From NCBI GenBank assembly GCA_041395525.1, contig JAWLAH010000015.1:4579-68578 (forward strand): a stretch of DNA of 64,000 nucleotides. The letters run 5' to 3'. The position numbers and the translations under genes are program-made. This document shows, piece after piece, positions 18,092 to 29,800 of the stretch. The stretch comes from CADEED01 sp020442965 (GTDB lineage: Bacteria > Pseudomonadota > Gammaproteobacteria > Steroidobacterales > Steroidobacteraceae). Numbering within the stretch: the first letter of the stretch is position 1; each line of letters opens with the position of its first letter. Below the pieces are notes generated by a model. The model saw nothing but the letters and a program-made list of their open reading frames with translations, ran no database searches and was not told the origin of the DNA.

Positions 18092-19134
18092 TGCGCTATC
18101 GAGCAAGCGGCTTCAGCGGCATCGTCGAACTGATGGTGGCGATGACGCTGGTCTCGTATTGTTAGCCGGTGCGCTCGCGATCACGTACAGCTCGCGCGTC
18201 ACCTTCGGCGAGAACGAGCGCGTCGGACGCCTGCAGGAGAACCGGGCGCTTCGCGATCGAGCTGCTGTCGCGCGACTTGCGCGGCGCCGGATTCGGTAAC
18301 ACATACGCGGCGTCACCTTCAATTCCACGTAATGGCGCGACGACGCCACTGTGGGATTTCACGCAGCCCGTGCAAGGCTTCGAACACACGGGCACAGGCA
18401 CCTGAGTCACCTGGTTTGCCGGCAGTTGTTACAAGTCCGCGCGCCGACGGTAGCGACGTGGTCATGATGCGCACGTCACAGACCAATACCCGGGCTGCAA
18501 CGGCTACGAACCAGTACCGCGATGGCCAGCTCGTCGACATCGTCGTCGACAAAGATCCAACGTGCATGCCAAATGGCCAGACGGTACTGGTTAGCGACTG
18601 CTCCGCCGCCAGCGTCTTCGCGGTCACCGCTTTCCTGGATGGCGGCGCAACGGCGACCCTGCAGCACACAGCCGGTGGCACGCAGTAGGCGTGGGCCCGG
18701 GAATGCGACTGCCGATGTGATTGATTTCCGTGATGGCGCGACCATTGTGCCGGTCGATACCGTGATCTATTACGTACGCGACAGCGACACGCTTCACGTG
18801 GCGTTCGCAATCCGCGCTCTGGCGTATTGTCGGCAACGGCGCGCCGCTCCGAGCTGGTCGAGGGCGTGGAATCTGCGAAGATTTGTACGGCGAAGATACC
18901 AACGGCGACCAGCTAGTCGACAACTATGTCACCGCCGCTGCGGTTGGCAACTGGAATCGCGTGATCGCGATCAGTCTCTCGATGCTGGTGCGCTCAGTCA
19001 GACCCAATTCCGCGCAGGTCGACAACCGCACATACACGCTGCTCGGCACACTAACGTCGGAGAGGCCATTCAACGACCGCTATCAACGCACGATCTTCAC
19101 GACCACCGTGGCGGTGCGCAATGCGACCAGCTGA
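18088..19134 (+). pseudogene. pilW: pilW-like minor pilin, frameshifted (operon copy 1)
   Basis: The N-terminal IVELMVAMTL matches the intact pilW at 25256. The frame then breaks at 18150, where one missing g (ctggtctcgta for ctgggtctcgta) would give TLGLVLLAGALAITYSSR. More shifts occur near 18240, 18405 (two missing g would restore TGTWESPG), 18685 and 18800-18880. The end (EDTNGDQLVDNYVTAAAVGNWNRV to the stop) is intact and matches the second copy. No in-frame nonsense substitution is needed to explain any stop seen here; indels suffice. Confidence 0.8.
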
Positions 19135-19146
19135 GCCGGAGCCCCT

Positions 19147-19692
19147 ATGTCATCGCTCACTAACACCACCCGCAACGCGACGCACCCAGCACGGCGCCAT
19201 CGGTGACCAGCCTGTTGTTGCTGCTGGTGTTGACGATCATCGGTATTACCGCCATGCAGATGACGCAGATGCAGGAGCGCATGGCCGGGGCACGCGCGAC
19301 GTCAATCTAGCATTTCAGGGCGCCGAGGCCGCGCGCGATGGTGAGGCGCTGATTCGACTGCTGAATCGCGCGCCCCATCGGCTGTGTCACAGCTCCTTGC
19401 GACAGTCGACGAAGTTCTCCCGGACCCGTCACAGCGCAGCGACCCATGGTGGAACGTGAACGCTGGAACTCGAGCCCGATGGCGACCGAACCACAACGAC
19501 CCAGGACATGCCCGAGCTAAGCCTCAGACCCACGGTTTATCGTCGAGGAGTCTGCCCGTCGTGTCCGACACCCTCACCGTAGGCCATGAAGCGCCGGCGG
19601 TAAAGGGACGATGTGCCGTAACGGGACGCTCAACCGGTGGCGGCGGCAACGCGCGCACCGTACTCGAATCCACGTTTACCCGTCGTTACTAG
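19147..19692 (+). pseudogene. pilX: pilX-like minor pilin, frameshifted (operon copy 1)
   Basis: Fragments of PilX are visible in different frames: VTSLLLLLVLTIIGITAMQM followed by TQMQERMAG, then VNLAFQGAEAARDGEAL, matching the intact copy at 26335. At least three frame changes occur within 200 bases (near 19195, 19290 and 19380). PilX is a minor pilin with the hydrophobic N-terminal helix of pilins but a weakly conserved body. It sits between pilW and pilY1 as in the second operon. Confidence 0.75.
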
Positions 19693-19712
19693 CGACTTGA
19701 GGGTAGTTTATC

Positions 19713-22700
19713 ATGAAGACTCATGGCAATTGCAAAGTGCTCAGCGCGCTCAGCGCCACGATACTGATGATCGTATCGCTACGCGCCGCGGAATCGGCAC
19801 CGCTCGCCCTGGTCGACGCACCGCTGTTCTGGCGCTCAACGTCAAGCCAGATCTGATCATGGCGATCGACGATTCTGGCTCGATGGACTTCGAGGTCTCG
19901 TTCCCGACCAACGACGGCGCGGCGTGGTGGCGCTACGGTCCAGTTGGCAGCTTTGCGATGCGGTCACGGACAATAACAGCTACGCCGGTTGCACCTCAAC
20001 GCGGTCCTCGACACGCCCGCTGCCGGTGAGCTCAACTTCGACAGCAGCGGCAATTCAGCGACCAACGCCGCACCATTTCGCAAGAGCGCCTATCTGTTTC
20101 CGAACGGTTGCAGCCAGCGCCTCGACATGCTTTCAGAAGCGCAACTGCGCATTGCATCACGCGATCCCGCCGTTGCCACAGTTCGGCTGGGCACGCTCGT
20201 CGGAGATCAACCGCGCCTACTTCGATCCGAATGTCAGCTACAAACCGTGGGTCGACGGTGGCGGCCTCGTTCACGGATGCGCCGCCGACAGCGGCTCCTT
20301 CGACCCAGTATTCAGCCCCGCTAACACGATCGATCTGACGCCGCAGGACGTCGCGTCGAATGGCCAAATTCCGGCGGAGCCGGCAGGGACGCCTTACGCC
20401 AATTGCAGCAACGCTTCGCTGCCGGCCAATGCCGCCGACCATACGTTCACGTTGTTCAGCGGCATGACGCTCCCCGCGGGCACCTACCGCTGCGCGCGCC
20501 GGCCCGCAACTGGGAAAGCGTCTCCGCAGGCAAGCTGCGTGGTCAGCGCAGCAAACGGCTGCTCGGTACACATCTGAATGGTGACACGTTGACGCCACCG
20601 GTCACTTACACGATGGCAAACAACAGTTTCCATCGTTATTTCCCGGCGACGTTCTATCTGCCGGCGACGGCCTCCACACGCTCGCGGCGACGTTCGGATA
20701 CACCGGCACAAGCCTGAATGGCGTCGCACCTGATGGTTCGGCACTGATTGGTTACGAAATCAAGCCGGGTAACTTCGCGAACCCGGCCGACTACACGGCG
20801 ATGATCGCCAACTTCGCCAACTGGATTTCTACCGCAAGCGTCACCAGGCGCTGCGCGCAGGAACTCGGTCAATCGTTCAGTGCGATCGAAAGGCGTGCGA
20901 GTCGCAGGCTTTCGAATCAACCGCCCCAGGACCAACTTTGCGATGGCGGATATCGACGTCCCGGCCGATCGTGACAAGCCTGTATCAGCAGTTCTATACA
21001 TCAGAGCTGGACCGGCTCAGGTGGCACGCCCAATCACCTGGCAGTCTCCAGAATAATCAGCTTCCGTACGCAATGCCAATGCGCCGGTCACATACTCGTG
21101 CCAGAAGAATTTTGGCATGTTGTTTACCGACGGATTCTCGAACCCGCCCGCTTGGGGCGATGGCATCAGTGGAAACTTTGGCAACGTCGATGGCGCGTTT
21201 GCTGCGCCGTACGCGGATAGCATCGGCGACACGATTACCAGACGCGGTGATGAGCGCCTACGTCAATCCGCTGCGGACGGGACCTGGGTTTCCACCGGGG
21301 TTCGTCACCGTGCCACCGGCGTGCGGCTCAGCGCCCGTTGATCCGCGCCTCGACTGCAATACCAATCTGCACATGAACTTCTACGCGATCACACTCAATT
21401 CGCGCGGCCTGGCGTTCGATCCGGATGGTCCGCCGAACGCACTCGATCCGTTCACCGCGACGCCGACCTGGCCCGTTGCTTTCCCCGCACGCCACCCGGC
21501 CGCAGTGGACGATCTTTGGCACGCTGCACTCAACGGCCGCGGCAAGCTACTCAACGCACGCCGGCCATCCGACATCGCCGATCGGCTGGCAGAAGTGCTG
21601 CAAAGTGTGACGGCCCGCGAGGGATCGGCGGCGTCCGCGTCGGTCAATAGCACGTCGATCAATAGCGAGACACGCGTATTTCAGGCCAAATTCGACAGCG
21701 AATACTGGAGCGGCAGCGTTCTGTCCTGGGGTGTAAACGCGGACGGTACGCTCGACAACTCGCGTCATTGGGACACCCAGGCAATCACACCGTTCGCGTC
21801 TCCCGCGACTCGCAAGATCATTACCCGGGATTCGAGCAACAATGCCGTCGCGTTCAAAGCTGCCAGCCTGGATGCGGCGCGCCTCGCGCAGCTCGACGCG
21901 GACCCATTCGTCGCCGCGGAAAAGCTCGACTATCTGCGTGGCGACACGAGTCGCGAACTGCCGGCGCCCGGGGGCATCTTTCGCAGCCGCAATGGCAATC
22001 TGTTAGGCGATATCGTCAATTCGTCGCCAGCCTTCGTCGGGCGGCCTTCATTTCTCTACCGCGACACACTCGAGGCGCAGCCGTACTCGGCCTATCGCAC
22101 TGCGCAGGCAGGCCGGAGGGGCGTCCTGTACGTTGGTGCGAACGACGGCATGCTGCACGCGTTCGACGCCGAGACTGGCGTAGAACTCTTCGCCTACGTA
22201 CCAGGCGCCGTATTCCAGAACTTGCACTACCTCACAAGTCCTAATTACTCGCACCGCTACTACGTCGACGGCACACCGACCGTCGGCGACGCCTTTGTGG
22301 CCGGCCAATGGCGCACAATGCTCGTGAGCGGCCTGAACAAGGGCGGCCAGAGCGTGTTCGCACTGGACGTCACGGATCCCAACACCGTTAGCGACGGCAC
22401 GCCGAACTTGCTCGCCAAATGGGAGTTCACCGACGCGGACGACGCGGACTTGGGTTACAGCTATTCGCGGCCAGCTATCGTGCGCATGCACAACGGCCGT
22501 TGGGCCGCTGTTTTCGGCAACGGCTATAACAACACCCAAGCGGACGGCTCGGTCAGTGCGACCGGTGATGCGGTGTTGTTCGTCGTCGATCTCGAGACCG
22601 GCGTGCTCATCAAGAAGATCGACACCAACATAGGGACCGCCGCCGCCTACTCCGGCGGACGACCCAACGGGCTCGCGACACCGGCGATGGTTGATATCAA

Positions 22701-23580
22701 CGGCGACAGCATCGTCGACTATGCCTATGCGGGCGACCTGTTCGGCAATCTGTGGAAATTCAACCTGCAAGACGCAGACCCAGCGAACTGGGATGTGGCC
22801 TACACTGCCGGCGGCATCAAGCAGCCAATCTACGTTGCGCAGAGTGCGACCAATCAACGCCAACCGATCACCGTTCGGCCCGAGGTCACACGCGGCCCGC
22901 AGGGACGCGGCATGATGGTCGTGTTTGGCACGGGCAAGTATCTCGAACCCAACGACGAGCTGCTGAACCCGACACGCGTGCAAAGCTTCTACGGTGTCCT
23001 CGACAGGAATACCGGCACGATCGTCGGCGACATCCTGCCGGCGCCCGGGCGCGGCAACTTGACACGACAGACGATCACTGACGAGCAAACTCTGTCGTTC
23101 GGCTCCAACAGCTATGACGTGCGCAGCACGTCTGCGAATCCGCTCGGCACCAACCGTGGCTGGTACATCGACCTCGTGTCACCCAGCGCCGGCTATCAGG
23201 CCGAGATGCAGGTGACCGACCCAATCATCCGCGACGGCCGTGTCATCTTCACGACCCTGATCCCCGACTCGGATCCGTGCAGCTACGGCGGTTCCAGCTG
23301 GCTGATGGAGATGGATGCACTGACCGGCGCGCGCCTCGAAGCGCCCCCGTTCGATCTCAACGGCGACGGCAAGTTCACCGCCGATGATCTCGTCAACGGC
23401 CTGCCGCCCAGCGGCGTGAGGACCCAAGTCGGCATCACCCCGAAGCCCGCGGTGCTGACCGGCAACAACGGCAACATCGAATTCAAGTTCATGCCGGGCA
23501 CCACCGGCCAGATGCAGGTCCTGGGCGAACACGCGGGGGCCGGCGGCCAGGGCCGCCAATCCTGGCGGCAGCTGCGTTAG
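19713..23580 (+). pseudogene. pilY1: pilY1-like tip adhesin with vWA-type head; 5' third frameshifted, 3' part open (operon copy 1)
   Basis: The ATG at 19713 starts a signal peptide (VLSALSATILMIVSLRAAES). A von Willebrand A-like region with a MIDAS-type DDSGSMD follows near 19868. From about 19830 to 21240 the frame shifts repeatedly (readable pieces include FPTNDGAAWW, YTFTLFSGMTLPAGTY-like and MLFTDGFSNPPAWGDG). From about 21240 to the stop the frame is fully open for about 780 codons and encodes the PilY1 beta-propeller, with YVGANDGMLHAFD, TDADDADLGYSYSRP and the calcium-loop DINGDSIVDYAYAGDL. The protein ends GRQSWRQLR, as does copy 2. PilY1 sits at the pilus tip and acts in adhesion and pilus priming. 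If the 5' breaks are real the gene is dead, since signal and head would be lost. Confidence 0.82.
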
Positions 23581-23583
23581 GCC

Positions 23584-24042
23584 ATGATCAACAAGCTGCG
23601 CAGCACGCACACGCAACATGGCGTGACCTTGGTCGAGCTACTGATCGTCGTGACCGTCGTCGGGATTCTTGCGGCCATCGCCGTGCCGAGCTATCGCGCC
23701 TACGTCGTGCGCACCAACCGTACGGAAGCCAAGGTCGCGCTGCAGAGTCACGTGCAGCGCCTGGAACGCTGCTTCGTCAGGACCAACAACTACTTCAGTC
23801 CGCAATGCCTCGAGGACAACAGTGGCGTTGCCATGTATCCGCTCGCGGTCGGTGACGATTATGTCATCACGATCGCCGCGAGCGCGCTGGGTGCCGGCAA
23901 CTATGATCTCGCGGCGACACCACAAGGTGCGCAGGCGGGTGATGACACCGAATGCGGCACATTCACGATCGACAATCTGGGCAACCGGTCGGTCAGCGGC
24001 AGCGCGTCGGCCACGGCCGTGGCGAGCTGCTGGGACCGCTGA
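23584..24042 (+). CDS. pilE: Type IV pilin PilE (operon copy 1)
   Basis: An intact 152-residue pilin. A short basic leader ends in Gly (THTQHG), followed by VTLVELLIVVTVVGILAAIA, the methylated N-terminal helix with Glu5. The body has RLERCFVRTNNYF and a C-terminal Cys (ASCWDR) that should pair in a disulfide. It starts 3 bases after the pilY1 stop. The protein is clearly homologous to the pilin at 31381. In this operon type PilE is usually a minor pilin, though a major role cannot be excluded. The gene lies outside the frameshifted zone. Confidence 0.92.
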   Translation: MINKLRSTHTQHGVTLVELLIVVTVVGILAAIAVPSYRAYVVRTNRTEAKVALQSHVQRLERCFVRTNNYFSPQCLEDNSGVAMYPLAVGDDYVITIAASALGAGNYDLAATPQGAQAGDDTECGTFTIDNLGNRSVSGSASATAVASCWDR

Positions 24043-24130
24043 TCGCGATTCGCAAACCCAGCTAACAAGCGGAACCAGTTCACAGTTTGCGGCGCCTGCA
24101 GCGCGTCGCGCCGTTATGTCTAAAATCACC

Positions 24131-24146
24131 TGCGAAGCGCGTCACA
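24131..24146. promoter_or_regulatory. CRP/Clp-like operator (one mismatch)
   Basis: TGCGA-AGCGCG-TCACA differs from TGTGA-N6-TCACA at one base. Its centre is about 82 bases before the fimT start at 24220, close to the spacing of the perfect site in front of operon copy 1. The matching placement in both pilin operons supports a shared regulator. Confidence 0.55.
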
Positions 24147-24219
24147 CGCTGCTACCACTCAGCTCGCATACCCTGCCATTCGTCAACTGACCCGACGGGT
24201 CGCTTCCTGAACGGCGAAC

Positions 24220-24771
24220 ATGCTTGCCATGAAGATGGTCTCACAACGCTCACAACTGGGCTACACGCTGCTCGAGCTGATGACCGCGCTCTCGATCCTC
24301 GGGATCCTGGTCGCGGTCGCTGCGCCGTCGTTCAGCGACTACAGCCGCAACTCGCGCGCACTCGCCGTGCAGAACGACATCGTCACGGCGCTGAATCTGG
24401 CACGCAGCGAAGCCGTGCGTCGCGCCACCCGAGTCACGGTCTGCGCCTCCAGCGACGGCGCAAGCTGTACCGGCAACACCACCTGGAACAATGGCTGGAT
24501 CGTCTTCGCGGATGGCAGCGGCGCTGCGGGCACCGTCAACGCGCCGAATGATCGCGTCCTGCAAACCTATGGCGATTACCCCGCCACCATCGTGCAGATC
24601 CCGGCGGCTACCGCGAGCAGCTTCTACTCATTCACCGCAACCGGCTCCGCAGTGAACACCGGAGCGCTGGAAATGCTGCCCTACGGTTGCACGGCCGGTG
24701 ACCTGAAGCGCCGCCGAGTGGCGATCATCGGTATCGGCACGATCCGCTCAACAACGCTGCCTTGCCCCTGA
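24220..24771 (+). CDS. fimT: FimT/GspH-like minor pseudopilin (operon copy 2)
   Basis: A 183-residue prepilin. The leader ends RSQLG, followed by YTLLELMTALSILGILVAVA with Glu in the position required for pilin assembly. The GspH/FimT body carries VTVCASSDG, NNGWIVFADG and a final Cys (STTLPCP). It probably joins the tip complex that primes pilus assembly. The first ATG at 24220 is used; in-frame ATGs follow at codons 4 and 6. It is the first gene of an intact six-gene operon with gaps of 2-28 bases. A CRP-like site lies upstream. Confidence 0.9.
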   Translation: MLAMKMVSQRSQLGYTLLELMTALSILGILVAVAAPSFSDYSRNSRALAVQNDIVTALNLARSEAVRRATRVTVCASSDGASCTGNTTWNNGWIVFADGSGAAGTVNAPNDRVLQTYGDYPATIVQIPAATASSFYSFTATGSAVNTGALEMLPYGCTAGDLKRRRVAIIGIGTIRSTTLPCP

Positions 24772-24791
24772 CAAGATTGGTTAATGCACAC

Positions 24792-25253
24792 ATGACGTCA
24801 TCTAGACATACGCAAACGCAGGCCGGGTTCACGCTCGTCGAAGCGCTCATCGCCGTGCTGGTGCTGTCGATCGGATTGCTCGGCGTCGCGGGTCTGCAGC
24901 TCTCGAGCTTGCGTGGTAACAGCGACGCGGCGCGACGTTCACAGGCGACGTTCCTCGCCTATGACATTGCCGATCGAATGCGCGCAAACCGCGCGCGCGC
25001 GCTGGCCGACGACTACAACATCGCTCTGGGAGATACGACGCCGGCAGCCGGCGGCGCCACACTGGCACTGCGTGATCTGAACGAATGGCGCACAGCGATC
25101 ACGGCAACGCTCCCGAGCGGCACGAGTCCCGCAAGCGGGCAGATCACGCGGCTCGCTGGTGGCGCGCAATTCGAGATCACTATTCGTTGGACCGAAGGCT
25201 CGCAGTCGGGAACCCCAACACAAATGCAGTTTGTTACTCGCACGGACATCTGA
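24792..25253 (+). CDS. pilV: Minor pilin PilV (operon copy 2)
   Basis: A 153-residue minor pilin. The leader ends TQAG, followed by FTLVEALIAVLVLSIGLLGV, the PilV-type N-terminal helix with Glu5. SQATFLAYDIADRMRANRAR is the conserved segment after the helix. The ATG at 24792 is chosen because it leaves a leader of normal length; the frame is open 10 codons further up without an ATG. It is the intact counterpart of the broken gene at 17619. PilV works with PilW, PilX and PilY1 in the tip complex. Confidence 0.9.
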   Translation: MTSSRHTQTQAGFTLVEALIAVLVLSIGLLGVAGLQLSSLRGNSDAARRSQATFLAYDIADRMRANRARALADDYNIALGDTTPAAGGATLALRDLNEWRTAITATLPSGTSPASGQITRLAGGAQFEITIRWTEGSQSGTPTQMQFVTRTDI

Positions 25254-25255
25254 AC

Positions 25256-26323
25256 ATGCGGTCGAACAATCACAACGTAGCCAACTCGATCCGCGGTTTC
25301 AGCATCGTCGAATTGATGGTCGCGATGACGCTCTCGCTGATCCTGCTGGCGGGGGTGCTCTCGGTGCTATACAGCTCGCGCCTGACCTACATGGAGAATG
25401 AACGTATCGCGCGGATCCAGGAAAATGCGCGTGGCGCAATGGAGTTCATGCTGCGTGATCTCAGGACCAGCGGCTACCGCGGCTGCTCGCAAGGGATCGT
25501 GGTGTCGGACTTTCGTAACGCGTTGGCCAATCCCACCTCTTTGCTCAGCGATTTCGCGATCCCGGTGCAGGGATTCGAGCGCACCGGCTCTGGCGCCTGG
25601 TTGCCCGACCCGGCCGCGGCAGGCGTTCACGCGACGGCCCTCGACCCCGACAGCGACATCGTGGTGATCCGCAGCTACATTCCAGGCTCGCCCGTCGGTC
25701 GTATCAATACCGATATGGCGACCGGCACCGACACATTGTCGGTCGACAGGATCAGCGGACAGACCTGGGGCACCAACACGCGCTTTGTCGTTTCGGATTG
25801 TGATCTGATCTCGGTGTTCATGGGCACCGGCATTGCCTATGGCAGTAGTACGACGGCGACGATCGCACGTGCGGTCTCCGGCACAACCAACACGACGAGC
25901 GACATCGGTCGCTTCAACAGCGGCGCGCTCGTGACACCAGTTGTTACTGCAGAGTATTTCATACAGGACTCCGATCCGTTGCCGGGGCCCGCCAACTATC
26001 GACCCTCACTGTATCGCAGCATCAACGGCGCCGCGGCGCAAGAACTCGTCGAGGGCGTCGAGATGCTGCAGGCGCGTTATGGCGTCGACGACGCAGGCGA
26101 AGTAACGACGATCGATCGTTATCTGACCGCTGATGCCGTACCGGACTGGAACCGGGTCGTAGCGGTCAACCTCGGAATGCTGATTCGCGCGCCCGACGAG
26201 ACGGGTGTCGAGACCGACCGTGCCACCTACAACGTGCTCGGCACCGTAGTGGGGCCGTTCAACGACCGCCGTCAGCGCACACTGCTAACGACAACGATCA
26301 CATTGCGTAACCGCACCAAGTAA
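25256..26323 (+). CDS. pilW: Minor pilin PilW (operon copy 2)
   Basis: A 355-residue PilW. The leader ends IRG, then FSIVELMVAMTLSLILLAGV with Glu5. The family's RIQENARGAMEFMLRDLRTSGYRG segment, here split around residues 60-80, follows. ELVEGVEMLQARYG and a final NDRRQRTLLTTTITLRN complete the PilW pattern. The start is 2 bases after the pilV stop. The body is long, as usual for PilW, and forms much of the minor-pilin tip complex. Confidence 0.9.
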   Translation: MRSNNHNVANSIRGFSIVELMVAMTLSLILLAGVLSVLYSSRLTYMENERIARIQENARGAMEFMLRDLRTSGYRGCSQGIVVSDFRNALANPTSLLSDFAIPVQGFERTGSGAWLPDPAAAGVHATALDPDSDIVVIRSYIPGSPVGRINTDMATGTDTLSVDRISGQTWGTNTRFVVSDCDLISVFMGTGIAYGSSTTATIARAVSGTTNTTSDIGRFNSGALVTPVVTAEYFIQDSDPLPGPANYRPSLYRSINGAAAQELVEGVEMLQARYGVDDAGEVTTIDRYLTADAVPDWNRVVAVNLGMLIRAPDETGVETDRATYNVLGTVVGPFNDRRQRTLLTTTITLRNRTK

Positions 26324-26334
26324 GGATAGTTCTG

Positions 26335-26871
26335 ATGTCGCGCAACCTATACCAGCTGCAACGTCAAAATGGCGCCGCGCTCGTCACCAGCCTGTTGTTG
26401 CTGGTCGTGCTGACAGTGCTCGGTATCACAACGATGCAGATGACCCGCATGCAGGAGCGTATGGCCGGTAACGCCCGTGACATCGCCGTTGCCTTCCAGG
26501 CGGCCGAAGCGGCGCTGCGCGACGGCGAGTCGGTGATCGACCTTGCTCCGACCGCGCCGCTGCCCTGCGTGACAGCGCCGTGCAATGTCTACGCGACCGA
26601 TATCCTGCCGATCCTGAGCAACCGCACACCAGCCTGGTGGAACGCCAACGCGACTGAGTTCGGCGCGGCCGGCGTCGGTGAGTTGCAAGACACGCTCGGC
26701 GTCGCCGCCGACCCGCGCCGCACCGTTGAATATCTGCGCTTCGTTCCGGACGACCTGATGGTCGGCGGTGCGACGACCGGCCGTGACTTCTATCAGATAA
26801 CGGCTGCCTCACAAGGCGCCAGCAACAACGCCAACGTCGTGTTGCAGACGACATTCGCCAAGAGCTTTTGA
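26335..26871 (+). CDS. pilX: Minor pilin PilX (operon copy 2)
   Basis: A 178-residue PilX-type minor pilin. Unlike most pilins, its hydrophobic helix (ALVTSLLLLVVLTVLGITTM) follows a Gln/Asn-rich start, and QMTRMQERMAGNARDIAVAF with QAAEAALRDGE are family signatures. The ATG lies 11 bases after the pilW stop. The predicted role is a tip component with PilV, PilW and PilY1. Confidence 0.87.
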   Translation: MSRNLYQLQRQNGAALVTSLLLLVVLTVLGITTMQMTRMQERMAGNARDIAVAFQAAEAALRDGESVIDLAPTAPLPCVTAPCNVYATDILPILSNRTPAWWNANATEFGAAGVGELQDTLGVAADPRRTVEYLRFVPDDLMVGGATTGRDFYQITAASQGASNNANVVLQTTFAKSF

Positions 26872-26899
26872 GCCAGACGATCGATAAAAGGTGATCGCC

Positions 26900-29800
26900 A
26901 TGACCCTGAAAACATTCCCCCGTACCGGCCTGTTGGCCGCCTTTGCCGCCCTGACAGCGCTCGCGCTGCAGGCGACGCCGGGCGTCAATGCCGCCACTCC
27001 CGTGCCACCGAAACCGCCGGGCGGAACGCTCGGCCTCGCCGGCAAACCGTTGTTCCTCAACGACTCGGTTGCACCGCTGAACATGTTAGTGGTCGGACGG
27101 GATCACAAGTTGTATTACGAGGCCTATAACGACGCCTCGGACCTGAACGGCGACGGCATCCTGGATGTGGGCTTCAAACCGTCCATCACCTACTACGGTT
27201 TGTTCGATTCCGCCAAATGCTACAACTACGGCGCCGGTGGTTTCGTACCGACCGCGCTCGCCGGGCCTGCTAACACCTGCACAGGTCAGTGGTCCGGCAA
27301 TTTCATGAACTACGTGACGACGGCGCGCATCGACGCCTTGCGCAAAGTGCTCTACGGCGGCAGTCGTCGCACCGACACGGACACGGTGACCATCTTGCAG
27401 CGCACGCACATCCCGCAGGATGCGCATAGCTGGGGTAAGGAATACGAAAGCATCGCGCGCGACGGCTACGACATTACGCAATACACGCCCCTGGCAATGC
27501 CCACACCGGGCAGCCGCCACCTGATTGCGAACACCACCCGCCTCAACGACCCCAACCAACTGCCACTCATGCGGGTGCTGCTCAATCGTAACGCTCGCAT
27601 CTGGAACTGGGTGAGTAAGGAACGCCCGGTGGCGGAGGACAGCATTGACACCCTCGGGAACGGTCAGGTGCCGACCGATTACACGGTACGCGTCCAGGTC
27701 TGCTTACCTGGGCTGCTGGAGGTGAACTGTCAACAGTATCCCCATGGCAACTACAAGCCGGTCGGGTTGCTCCAGGAACACGGCGCCAACGACAAGATGC
27801 TGTTTGGCCTCTTGACTGGCAGCTACGCCAAGAACACGCGCGGTGGTGTCCTGCGCAAGGCAGTCGGGACGATCAGTGACGAGATCGATGCGACTGACGG
27901 CACGTTCAAACCGCTCGTCGGCATCATTCGCAATCTCGATCAGTTGAGAACAACCGGGTTCGGTGGCAGTTACGAATATAGCTGCGGCTGGGTCACGACA
28001 GGTGCGATCAACCGCTTCGGCGGCAACGGCCAATGCAACATGTGGGGCAACCCCATTGGCGAAATGATGTACGAAACCCTTCGGTATTTCGCCGGCCAGG
28101 GCGCTCCAACCGCTGCTTTCGACTACGGCGGCGGATCAGTCGACGCAACCTTGGGCCTGACCAAAGGCAATTGGCAGGACCCGTATACTACCTACCCGTC
28201 TTGCAGCAAGCCGTTCGAAACGGTCATCAGCGACATCAATCCCTCCTATGACACCGACGAAGTTCCCGGCACGGCATTCAACGACGTGGGCAGCACGGCG
28301 CCGGCAGACGATCTCGGCGGCTTCAATGCCGCAACCGAAGCGCAAGCGATCTGGGACACCGAATTCGGCGCCGGGGCTGTAGGAAACTATTTCATCGGAC
28401 AATCAGGAGGCATCGCGGACGGCGCGCCGACTGCCAAGACCGTCACCGGTTTCGCCAACATCCGCGGCTTGGCGCCCGAGGAGCCAACCAAGATGGGCGG
28501 CTACTACTCGGCCTCTGCCGCTTTCTACGGGTTGAAGAATGATCTGAATCCCGCGGCTGCTGGCGCTCAAAAGCTTCGAACTTTCGCCGTGGCATTGGCT
28601 TCGCCACTGCCCAAGATCGAGATCCCCGTCAACGGCCACAAAATCACTCTCGTCCCTTTCGCGAAAACCGTATGGGGCGCCTGGCCCGTCGGCAGCAATG
28701 TGACGCCCAACGGCCCGTTTCAGCCCACTAACCAGATCGTGGACTTCTATGTCGAATCGATCACGCCCACGAGCGGCAGCTTTCGCGTCAACTTTGAAGA
28801 CGTGGAACAGGGCGCCGACCACGACATGGATGCGATCGTCCGCTACGACTACGTTGTCAATGCCGACAACACCGTCGATATCAGTTTGACATCCGAATAC
28901 GCAGCCGGCGGGTACGTGCAGCACTTGGGCTACGTAATCTCGGGTACGACAGCCGACGGCACCTATCTCGAGGTGCGCGACGCCGACACCAACCCGAACC
29001 GCAATCCAGGCAACTCCTGGGACGTCGCCTATGCGCTCGATACTCCGCCACTCGTGCCAACGGCGGCGCAGGTGGCCGACGGCGGTCACCTGCCATTCTC
29101 GGCGACGCGAACCTTCTCGCCCGGCACCTCAGGCGCCGCCTCGTTGCTCAAGGATCCGCTCTGGTACGCAGCGAAGTTCGGCGGGTTCAACGACCTGAAC
29201 AACGACGACACACCGCAAACCGCAGAATGGGATGCCGATAACAACGGCGTGCCTGACAACTACTTTCTCGTCACCAACGCGCTGACCTTGAAGGACCAGC
29301 TCGCCACCGCATTCGACTCCATCCAGAAGTATGCCGGCAGCGCGAGCGCCGCTTCCGTCAACACGGCGTCCATCAGCAGCTCGTCGAAGGTCTATCAATC
29401 GCTGTTCAATACCGGCGATTGGAGCGGCGATATCAAGGCGTATCCCTTCCAGGCCGACGGGACGATTGGCAGCGTCGTCTGGAAAACCTCGGAACACGTG
29501 CCGGCGCCCGGGGCGCGTAAGCTGTTCACGGTCAATTCCGCTGGCGTCGCCACGCCTCTGCAGTGGGCCGCAATCGGTGCCTTTCGGCAAGCCGAACTCG
29601 ACCCGCTCGCGGACGGTCGCGGCGCAGATCGGCTCGACTATCTGCGCGGCGAGCGCACCTATGAGCAGCGCAATTCAGGCACAACGGGCGCCAGTTTCCG
29701 CAACCGCGCGCTCGACAACGTGCTCGGCGATTTCGTGTCATCCGCACCGGCCTATGTTGCTGAGCCTGACGGACGATTCGGCAATGTCATTCCGGAAGCC

